This document shows, one piece after another, positions 45,431 through 64,000 of a stretch of DNA of 64,000 bases. Location of the stretch: NCBI GenBank assembly GCA_947179485.1, contig OX359248.1:26421378-26485377 (forward strand). The letters run 5' to 3'. Source of the stretch: Allacma fusca (taxonomy: Eukaryota; Arthropoda; Collembola; Symphypleona; Sminthuridae). The stretch's first letter is position 1. Every line of letters starts with the position of its first letter. Position numbers and translations under genes: made by a program. The notes beneath the pieces are model-generated. The model ran no database searches and was not told where the DNA came from. It worked only from the letters and a program-made list of their open reading frames with translations.

Positions 45431-48400
45431 ATGCACCCATTCAGAAAAAATTTTATGCCAGTGGGCAACCAGGCTAAACTTACCCCGAATCTTGAAAAAC
45501 TGCGTGCACATGTGAGAGTAAGTTTTCGTCATACTTTTTACTAGAAAAATAATACATTTAATTATATGAGGATAATTTAGCGTAAATGTTGTGCTGAATG
45601 AAACTTTCTCTCCGTTTGAAAATTAATTTCATAATAATAACATCTTGCAGAAACAACGCCAGGAAATGAATGATGTGCAAAAATTATGGCTGCAAACAAC
45701 CGATAAGGCAGGAATTCAGCAAGCTACGGTGCATCTCCCCTCAATGGGTCGACAAGTAGTATTAGGTTCGAAGAACAAACTACGAATTTTATAAAATTAA
45801 AGAAAAACCTGATTTTACTGGTTATGACACAATTTTAATGCAATCGAAAAATGGTTACTGGATGCACAAAAGTTTAAACTGGAATTTTCATACTGTATTT
45901 ATTTATTTACAGAACCTCTGCACCAGCATCAACTACCACAGCTTGATCGAGCAGTCTCCTGCTGCGGAGTAGGCACACCTCAGCAGTTTGATATTGACAC
46001 GCCTAGTACCTCAACAGCAGCGGGACACCAGGGGGTCAGTGACTTTCATTTTCGATATTTTAAAATACGCTAAGATGTCAGTATTTGGTGAAACTAAAAC
46101 GGAGTAGGATTTTTACTTCGTTGTTTACTCCGTAGGATTGCGTCCCCGTCCAACCTCCTGCAGTTCCTGATTATGATGTAACGGATGAGAAGGAAAGAAT
46201 GATGCTACAGCCAGTGACCTCAACTAGTACGAAAGCGTATCAAAGGACTCTTCAGATTTCAATGAGGAAGGAAGTAGAGCTATTTGTCACTCGTAAGAAT
46301 GTATTAACGGGTAATAATGATGATACAGCCACTGAATGCCTGGAAACTCCTCCAAAACGCAACTCAAGCATGCCTGATACAGCGGAAGTACTAAAACAAA
46401 ATCCAGTCACGGTATCGGGGAAACTCCGGCATTTTCTGTCAGCAAAGCGACGCATTCAACATCAGGTGGTGTCAGAATTTAAGGAGCAATCAAATTTAGA
46501 CACACCAGGCAGTAGCCTTGTATCGACAGAAGTTGATAGTTCTGAAACTTCATCCAGCTTACAGTTAGAAGAGCCAAAATTAAAATTAGCAACGAAGTTC
46601 AGACATTTAGCAACTAAGAGAAAATTGTTAAAAACGGTGCTATCACCTCCCTTGCCACGAAAAAGCAGAAAAGAAGGTGAAAAGCTGAAGCAGCAAGAAT
46701 ACATGGAAGAAGGAATGCAAATACAGCAGAATTGCCATTCGAAACTCAGAATAGTCTCGGAGGATCACTATTTTAAAGATAATGAGAGCAATTTTGTCCT
46801 TCAACAGTCTAAGAATGACATAGAGAGAGAAAATATTTCAATATCCCAGCGACCAACACACTCTTCTTCAACAGCACCTATTATTGATTGGCTATCCAAA
46901 ATGTCACTTACTGAAAATGAGCTTGAAACGAGATGCAGTTCAAGCACTGGATATCTCGAACCAGGAATTTCCGTGCACTCAAAAGATAATAATCACATTA
47001 CGAGCAGTGGTCGGTATCAAACTCCCCAAATAAAAAAACCGAAATGGGATTCATTGGTCTCCAACAAAATCTTCATTGGGTGTTCTAATCATTCAGATTC
47101 AACGAAGACGCCTTCAGGTATGAAGGAAAAAGCAACATCAGCTCCTCCAACTATCAACCACTGTTCGACTGTTGATGGCGATCATTCAGACAATATGAAA
47201 GATTTTAATCGAACCCAATCCGGTGTTCCAATTGGAATCTCTAATTACCGTGAAATCTATAGTCTGAAGAAGTGGCCACCATTAGTTCAATCCTTGGCAG
47301 CTGGGTCAGATGGAAGTAGCTACATGAAACTAATAACCACCTCACAGATGACTCTTTGGAGTAACACATCCAATGAAGCATCTTCATCAAGCAGTTTGAA
47401 CTCTAGCAACAGCAGGATGGATTCTGAAGTAGAGTACTCTAGTGACTGTGGGATGCTACCAAAGAACGAAGGAGATCACTTTCAAGATAAGCAGGACGAA
47501 GCCTTTCCAACGAAAAGGATCAGCACCCAATGCAAGGACGCAATGCAGAGAAAGTAAGTTTCGCTTTCTCTGGTAGAGCTTTATCAATTTAGTATTCTGA
47601 GTTACTGTGTTTTCTTTAATTTATTCATGTCTCATGTTTCATAACTTCAGGATAGGAATATTTTTTTATTTCGCAGGAATGATACGATAATATCAAAGGT
47701 TGAGAGAAGGGATACAAACGAGGAGGAGGCTCAGTTGCCTTTGGACGAATTCAAGGCTGACTTTGAACTTTTAGAAGAGCGTAAAGTCTCGGAGAACCAC
47801 AATTTTCTGAAGGAAAAATTAAATACAAAACTTTTCAGCGTTGTTCTTAAGCATTTCCAGGAGCCCTTGAAAAAACCAGCTCCGTCGAGCCCTGTTAATC
47901 TTGCAACTATTGTTACGAGTAGGAGGCAAGCTGTTACAAAAGTAAGAAAATACTTATATGATAAAGTACTTTTCCGAGCCTGAAGATTCACAGCTGAAAA
48001 TTGTTTTTTTAATTCCGGGAACATAGAGACCTGGCGAACTAAAATCCGATGAACTGCCGAAATTGCAAAGAGCATTTCCCACCAGCGATCAGCTAGGTCA
48101 AATTAAAACTGATTTTTCTGATGAGGAAGACGAAAACACTTTTAAGAATACGACTTACGTCTTAGAGCGTTGCGATGATCCCGACACGTATGACATAACA
48201 GCTTACGAGGACTACGAGGAGAACCTACAATACCGAAAACATAAATTGATCCCAAGCTGGGCTAGTAATGGTAATTCTTAAATTTTAATTATAGACTTCT
48301 TCAATTATTTTTTCAACAGGATTTATGCATGGTTTAATTGTTTCTCTTTAGCGAAGGACTATTATTAAGCTTAATTTGCGCCTGTCAGTGGTTTCATTCA

Positions 48401-48890
48401 TCATTTATTGGGTTGGTTTTTTTTGGTTTTAGTCTGTGAACTAGAGATGAGTTTGTTTCTGCAACAGCCAGAACTTATGAAACTGACTTTTCCCGGAGAT
48501 GACCCTTGGAGAGGATCTTTTCCCTCCCAGCTAGGAACGAGTAAGATTTTTATTGAGTAAAATTAACACGTGTCTTATGTCCGTTTAGAATAATTTTAGT
48601 TGGAATCCTTCGCTTAAAACTTATTTGCTTCATACATGTACGTAACAAAAATCGTAAATTTTAATTTTTAGAACACCTTTTGTGTCAAAGTAGATTTAGA
48701 ACGAATTTTATAGTTTAAATTATAGAAGTAGTGCCAAATTATTAATTTCTTTTAATTGAAATAATGAATATGAAATAATAATGTTTTATTAGATTACTTT
48801 AGATAGAATTCGACATATATCCACGTTTTCTGTGCAAATCCTTGAATGAGTTTTGTCTAATATTTTGTAACAGTTGAATTAAATGGCTAG
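45431..48890 (+). CDS. INCENP-like protein with IN-box-like C-terminus
   Basis: Eight exons, all GT-AG and phase-consistent: 45431-45517, 45651-45765, 45913-46034, 46136-47553, 47677-47941, 48027-48270, 48433-48540, 48874-48890. The joined frame is 2376 nt (791 aa). Most of the protein is Ser/Thr-rich and low-complexity. Near the C-terminus an acidic stretch with YDITAYEDYEE is followed by basic residues, then IPSWAS and a Leu/Gln-rich helix. This resembles the IN-box by which INCENP binds and activates Aurora B in the chromosomal passenger complex. The long helical region usual in INCENP is not evident, and the protein ends soon after the motif, so the call is tentative. The start is the first ATG in the first exon with good phase; an earlier exon is possible. 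The unit A copy is a pseudogene. Confidence 0.6.
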
Positions 48891-49956
48891 AAATTTTAAT
48901 CGTGTCATCCTCTTCTTAATCTCTCGTGCTTATGCTATTATTGTCCATGCATCTACCAATATCTGTCTACCTATATTTGTTTTTGCAAGGTGTCACAATC
49001 AAGCCTATCTCACTTCGCAAGAAAAACACTTCATTATTTTATTTTACTCACACTGCATTTTATGATGAGACACAAAATCTGAAATATTGAGCTAATGTTA
49101 AATATGAGTTACTAAAATCACCCTATCAATTACATTGATTGGTCCTTTAAACTGTATTTTAATCCTTTAAACCATTTCAATTGTGATTTACGTAATTGTA
49201 CCCTACATATTACTTGCCATACCGTTAAATTGACATCAGACGCTCAATTCCGTTAACTTATAAAAATTCTCAATCGTTTGGATTTTTTTCGGATTAAAAT
49301 TCCGGAATTAGAAAACAAAGTTTTTCGCTCCTCCTGTAAAATATTGAAAGAATGTTTGTTTCCCACCTGCTCATATGTACCTATAGACAAATGGGGAAAA
49401 ATCAAGTAGAGGCGACATTATGATGTAATTATGGTGACCGCATCAACTTGTCTACATTACGGTCATTATAGTCTGCCTATTATTTAGCAACATCGAAGGC
49501 AGTAATGTTGTGTGGCAAGTCCTTCAATAATTAGTTGTAAAGTCATATCTCACTATAAACCACAAGGCTTAAACATACAAAGGTGACATCTCAGAGGAAT
49601 TATTATTGTTCAGTTTGATTGATTAATGTCAAATCAGGATATCTATAAAACGTTTGTATTTATCTCTTATAATGAAATTCAACTGGTAAACAAATCAATT
49701 TTCAGTCTAGAAGTAGCAACTATATGTACCAATATCTCTCATGCTGCAAAACCCATATGTCCTAAATATTTATGTAGAAATCACCTCGCTAACTGTCATT
49801 AAAGCCTGGAACTGCAAAGGCAATTCATATTCCCTTATGAAATTAACTTCATTTTGACCTTAATCACTCTTTCTCTCTTATCGTGACATATCAAATGTTA
49901 TAAAAGCCATCACATTTCATTTATCGAATTTCAGTCTTAGTAGGTTATATTACAGA
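48891..49956. other. Intergenic; end of unit B and promoter of the first GH31 gene
   Basis: Unit B homology ends at about 49194. Beyond that is unique AT-rich DNA leading to the TATA box at 49899. Confidence 0.6.
49899..49936 (+). promoter_or_regulatory. TATA box and initiator of GH31 gene 1
   Basis: TATAAAAG (49899-49906), then TCAGTC (49931-49936), an arthropod-type initiator, 32 bases downstream and 26 bases before the ATG at 49957. Confidence 0.65.
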
Positions 49957-54592
<4,636 letters not shown>

Positions 54593-54995
54593 TTATGTAA
54601 ATATTTATTCAAGCATCGTTATATTATAATGCATGAAGTGTAAGTTATAAATGTTTTGATGGAATATAACATGTAGTGTAATGTCACCGTTCAATATAAT
54701 TTCAAATAGCTGCACTTGAACGTGTAATAAAATTCAGCCAGAGATTACGCAGCTACCGTCTAGTGTCCAGTCTGAACCTCTCAATTTATTTTGAATTGCA
54801 TGATTCAAATTTATTCAGAAAAAGCAGATTATTATCAATTATACAGATTATTTTAGAAAATTTGCTATACTAATAGAAAATACATAGTTTGAAGAATTGG
54901 TGTTTGCTAAACTTCAACACTACTTGTCAAAGCGGTCGAGACTCAAGCATTGCGAATTTGTGAACAGGTTAACAATATGAATTTCTTGTACATAA

Positions 54996-55619
54996 CAAAG
55001 CTGGGCACATATCCTACATTTATGCATAAATATATGCAGTTTTTTATGTATGTTCGCACATTTTCCGAATATTTGTATGTATTTTATGTAGGCTGGGTGT
55101 TTCCACTAAAAAAAATGTATGATATATGTATGGTATGAATACTGTATTTACGAGTATGTATGTTTAAAAGGCCGGGGAGATTTAGGTATGTATTATGTAT
55201 GCACCTTGTATGTTCAGCGAGCTCCATCTGTATTTTCTTGGCACGGTCTGTGTTTATTGGCGTATTCGCATTTATTATTTCCAGCTGCAATGCAAACGAT
55301 TGATGAAACCTATGAAACTAGAAATTAATAATTTTAAACTTAACTAATTAACAATATACTCGCGCGAAGCCATGCTTCATTGATTTTTATAAAGGTTCAG
55401 AACGTTCTACATGCACTTTTATAGGCACGTGTACATACATTTATGCATAAATTTATTTATATGATAAATATATGTATGATTACATTTCGGGACAAATTTA
55501 TGTATGCATATATGTATGATTGCAATTCTGGACAAATTTATGTATGCAAAATGTATGCTCTTCGTAAACTATAAAATGTATGTAGTATTTAGGATACGCA
55601 ATCTTTTTGCCCACCTTTG
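54996..55619. mobile_element. hAT-like element with TATGTATG arrays
   Basis: Inverted ends CAAAGCTGGGCA (54996) and, inverted, CAAAGGTGGGCA (ending 55619). A perfect 8-bp duplication GTACATAA flanks it (54988-54995 and 55620-55627). The ends match the CAAAG-type termini common in hAT elements. The interior is rich in TATGTATG and ATTTATGCATAAAT. Confidence 0.9.
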
Positions 55620-56411
55620 GTACATAATCAATAGAAACAATAATTTATTATTAGCTACAACTATTTCATCAATCAAAAGTTTGGATTCATGCAAAATTGG
55701 ATTATCATCGTCCCTGCGTTGTTGATGTGTCTGAACTAAATCAGTTTTTCACGAGCTGAGCTAAGGACAATGTGTTTCCAAAGCTTGAATTTTTCATTAA
55801 AATTATGGGAAACAAGAGATTTGAGAATCCAGATTGAAGAAAAGTCAAAGAGAAGGACAGTCATAAATGATCAAATTCTACAAGTAAAATATTTATACTA
55901 AACATTTTGCATCAAATATTAAAAATAATAGTGCATCTATATCTATTATTTATTGACATACACATCCACCAATACTTTAATTTAGCATTTCAGTGCGGAA
56001 TATTAGCAATCAATAGCATAAACACAAACTGAAGCACCTTTAGTTTACTCTTAAAATTACTAAAAGATATTTATTAGGCCATTACTTGACCAGAGTTGTT
56101 CCAAGTAAAGCACGTATAATCTCAAGGACATGCATTTTGATTGATTGAGCGTCAAAAACTGCTAGTAAAAGTAGAAGTGGAGTTTTCATGCTTCAGTTCA
56201 ATTATTATAATTTGAATAAATAACTTCAAAATAAAATATGCACTTGACCTACGAAGTCTGTCCTGCTGACGTGAAGCATTATTGTCAGGATGTGATTATG
56301 ATTTATTAAGTACTCACATACATGCACATTAGTACTCAAACATTTCAGTTGTTTCAATGAAATCTCAGCAATAATAATTTATTCCTTATCTCTTTTCGTA
56401 TGAAATTGGCT

Positions 56412-56417
56412 TATAAG
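56412..56417 (+). promoter_or_regulatory. TATA box of GH31 gene 2
   Basis: TATAAG 49 bases before the ATG at 56461. Spacing resembles that of gene 1 (58 bases). Confidence 0.5.
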
Positions 56418-56460
56418 TTCGTGCAAAATTGTGTTAGTTATAATCCTAAAGCTGAACAGA

Positions 56461-60949
<4,489 letters not shown>

Positions 60950-61899
60950 GAACACTGGTAATGCATTTAAAAAATCGTTGTTATTGATAAATTTGACTTG
61001 TCAATTACAAAAATTAAATAAAAGCAAATGAAGACGAAATGAATACAAGTACGATACAGATTGGGAATTAACATTTTTGGTGGAATTTTAAGCTTCAAGT
61101 TTCATACCTGACCTGAATTAAAACTTAGTTGACCCGAATAAGCATTCACGATAGCTCAAAACCATTGTTCCCTAGGCAACGTAAGGGAGTCAAATTTGAT
61201 ACTCCCAATTTGTGTAAAATTTTGTTCAGATTTTCCAAAAACAATTTTTCATTTGCCCAGGTGTATATTTGGGGAGACAATGGTAAAAAGCGTCAATTTT
61301 TGAAAAATTCCGAATGTGGGAATTTGGTTACAATAAATAACCTTGGAAGGGCGATGTTTATATTGCGGTTAAAATGGTAAACTTATTCTCCCATCTAACG
61401 TATTTTAGAAAATGATTTACGAATTTCAAATACATTAAAAATCATCTGTGATCAGCACTACGTGCTAAGTCACCAGGGGGTGAAGCGCCGGCGGAATATG
61501 GTAACAAGGGTTATTAACAGTAATGTGATGTGCAAGGAAACGTGTATTTAATTTTTCCCCGTACTGGTCACATTTATATGCACTGGGCAAAGATGTTAAC
61601 TGAGGCAAAATAAAAAATGGTTTATACATGTAGTATTATACTCAGCACGCATATAGTAAATTGTGCAAAACGTTTCATATTCGATTTTAAAACACCATAT
61701 ACAAGTACTCCCGACCTACACCGGTGGTTAGAACAAACAATTCAATGTAAACAACAAATCCTACAATAGATGGCGCAAGCTGTACTCCCCAATGTGAACA
61801 CATATGCATTACTATGAGTTTATTCGTGACCTCATTTAATTTTCTGAGGTCAAACGAATGACACGATGTCCTTCAAAAACAATAGGGTTCTTCCTTTTT

Positions 61900-62045
61900 G
61901 CATGATCTGCCCCGGTAAAAATTTTGTAGTGTGTAGTAGCAATGGTTCTGCAGATATCGTGCGGACAAGACAACCTCTACAGACAGGCAGACATCCAGAC
62001 AGCCCGACCTTCGCCATAAGGACTTTCGCTTCGCTTCGCCCCTAA
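61900..62045. repeat. Repeat-like GC-richer patch
   Basis: Contains GATATCGTGCGGACAAGAC, CAGACAGGCAGACATCCAGAC and CTTTCGCTTCGCTTCGCCCC, which have the look of a transposable-element tail. No ends or coding sequence are visible, so the class is not assigned. Confidence 0.3.
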
Positions 62046-62149
62046 CAAAAAATAATGGGGGGGGGGGAGAGAAGCTTCTTCTCATTCTTATAAGGTTAGA
62101 GAATATAGGAATTCATCGTTATAGCTCGCTATAAAAACTTTTGGGATAA

Positions 62150-62610
62150 GGCTAGCCCGAACATGAACTTGACTTGACCATGAACCTGAACGTGAATCTT
62201 CAAGTATTTTAAAAATTAAGGAGTAATATGTATTATGTCACATTAAATCGACAATTTTTATTATTTTACTATCAGAAAATTAAAAAATACAAACAAAAAA
62301 GAATGAGCTATCCACAAGCCCAAAAACTACTTTACAAATCCAATTCACCAAGCATTTTTTCGCGACACATTCTGCCCACTGTTTTATGCAACCTTTTTTT
62401 TTTTAATTTTGAGCCACGCTTTAAGGCAGAGTACTATGCGAATTGTTTCTCCCACCATTTCGAAAGGAGGTGTAACAATTTAGTTTTACTTCTAAATAAT
62501 TAATTAATTTTTTCTACTTTAAATTCTTGACATGAACATGACTCGAACTTGAACATGACCCGAAATACGCGTGGTGTACTTGACCATGCGATCATCTCTG
62601 GACTATAAAC
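62150..62610. repeat. Possible degenerate element with CATGAACTTGAC arrays
   Basis: CATGAACTTGACTTGACCATGAAC-type repeats occur at 62160-62200 and 62530-62565 around an AT-rich centre, as in the hAT-like elements. Matching inverted tips were not found. Confidence 0.3.
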
Positions 62611-64000
62611 CAACCTCTTTTGGTTCAGGTGATTAACGTTTTCATTGCTGGCCATTTTGCTGGTTTTCATTTAAGCGCCAACTTGATTCTAATCACCACT
62701 TCCATCACCTCTCACAATCAGTCCTTCCAATTGATTTTGTAAAAGATGTACCACTTGACTACATGCATGTGACATGTAATGGGGTAGTTAGGAAGCTTCT
62801 TCGTGGTTGGGTCCGATAATTGTCAGCTCCGATATATTTAAACCGACATAAAATTAATGAATTAAATCTTTTGACCCTAAAGTATTCCACAGAAAACCTA
62901 GAAGTATATTTAAAATAGACGCAGCTGGAAAGCTACTGAACTTGATTGGTTTTTATTATACTATGGGCCGCCGCTTTTATTAAATGTTTTGGCAGAAGAA
63001 AAGTTCAATTATGATATGTCAATTAGTGTCGCTACGTAAATTTTGCTAAGTCACAAGGCAATCAATCAATCCTGGAATGAACTGGCACGTTCTTTATTAA
63101 TCTCTTTCGGAAATAATAATAATTTATTAAGTCGTGTTTTGGCCATCTTTCGGAAATAATATCAGTAGATTATACAGTAAAGAGTGGTTAGTGTACAATC
63201 TAATTCACGTATAGCAGACGATGCGTTAAGACTTCGCCCTTTGGATAGTGTCCGTGCATATATTTGAGAACTACATATATGCAAGTGCTAAAGCGTCTGG
63301 TAAAAGGTAATAATAGACATTCAGCACAAGCGAACCGGCGCCTTTCTGAAATAGGTTTTCAAAATGCAATAACTACCGAAATTAATTAAACCTACCTATT
63401 AATTAATCTTAAATAAACATTTGAAAACTTGAAAGGAAGTGCAATACATATTAATTTTCTCGCCTAATCATCACCAACCATACACTATAATGATGCGCAT
63501 GTGTGCCACCGTTAAGCTGCTTGAATGATAGAAGCAAATATAGGACATGTTGGTTGGGACAAAGTAAGCTGTGGTCAAATGTCAGGGAGACAGTTCAGTT
63601 CACCGTTGCGTCGTACAAATGTCCGGGCGACAAGGTAACAAATATTCGTCGCGCGACTGTATATCGTCCCGCACATTGTCCCAGAGTGTATCCAATTGTT
63701 ATGTAGCCAAGCGAACGTCGTCCAGTTTCCACTAGCTTAATTTTTTCAGATTGGGAGGGGTGTCTTGTATTGTGCTGTTTAGAAAAACCTTACCTTTCAA
63801 GTGTTTTTTAAACTATTTTAAATAAGCAATTTGAAACTTTCAAAATTTTCCTTTTTGAAAATCTGACTTCCTTCCTTTTCCTTGACTGTTGTACCGGCAG
63901 TTTTTGGGCCAGTGTCTAGTGAGATTTTGAAATATCCGGAAGAAAACTGGCTCAACATGAGGGAATCAAATTATTTTTACCACCCTTCCTTGCATTGGAC

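Larger units (their letters stand above)
34601..49194. repeat. Tandem segmental duplication, unit B
   Basis: A direct repeat of unit A, starting in DDX27 exon 5 sequence right after the 3' end of unit A. Unit B is longer because of a hAT-like insertion (40174-41110), a 130-bp internal duplication (44412-44674), and extra sequence near 39600-39970 and 42411-43090. Confidence 0.85.
54593..56460. other. Intergenic between the GH31 genes
   Basis: Holds the hAT-like element at 54996-55619 and AT-rich sequence. Open frames inside the element come from its TATGTATG repeats. Confidence 0.6.
60950..64000. other. No gene supported
   Basis: AT-rich. Includes repeat-like patches at 61900-62045 and 62150-62610. 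Open frames at 61129-61380, 62228-62503 and 63503-63706 show no domain I can defend and no splice-bounded extension. Confidence 0.4.

Noticed and set aside
55084..55725. Open frames in the 55 kb region
   Set aside because: They fall in or beside a TATGTATG-rich hAT-like element and have no domain or splice support.
63503..63706. Cys-containing frame considered as a CAP/venom-allergen-like C-terminal piece
   Set aside because: The resemblance rests on a few residues (VASYKCPGD) and no upstream exon with the family signature is visible.

Overview
The window is eukaryotic nuclear DNA. It is AT-rich, and its genes are split by short GT-AG introns and carry TATA boxes and AATAAA signals. They encode RCC1, a DDX27-type helicase, trefoil/GH31 alpha-glucosidases and secreted subtilases, which together point to an animal, most likely an arthropod. 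A springtail or similar basal hexapod would fit, but that is only an inference.

Layout. Positions 1-14300 hold two intronless 462-residue secreted subtilase-like genes (2104-3492 and 11782-13170), which lie in a roughly 2 kb duplication. Between and after them are a decayed Merlin/IS1595-type transposon (about 5.67-8.44 kb) and three short hAT-like elements (8655-9845, 10552-11223, 13617-14128). The last of these splits what looks like a terminal coding exon. Positions 14.3-17.1 kb are gene-poor. At 17175-23552 an RCC1 gene (minus strand, 464 aa) and a DDX27 gene (plus strand, 776 aa) stand head to head.

From about 21761 to 49194 the window is a direct tandem duplication of 13-14.6 kb, with its junction at about 34601. 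Each unit carries the 3' part of DDX27, two small minus-strand genes for hydrophilic DNRS-QLNPNN proteins, exon-like islands and an INCENP-like gene. The outcome is reciprocal. DDX27 is intact only at the upstream copy, with a broken 3' copy at 34.6-35.9 kb. The INCENP-like gene is intact only in unit B (45431-48890) and wrecked in unit A, where a hAT element sits.

Positions 49957-60949 hold two tandem 17-exon GH31 genes of 872 codons each. They share a 633-bp block, introns included, in which I found no difference; this looks like gene conversion. The last 3 kb has no gene I can support.

The most unusual signals are these. The two subtilase paralogues have lost catalytic residues in steps. 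Six hAT-like elements have low-complexity interiors that continue their own terminal motif, and five of them have perfect 8-bp target duplications. The tandem duplication was resolved by complementary gene loss. Exon coordinates were derived by hand from splice signals and reading-frame continuity, and no homology search was possible.
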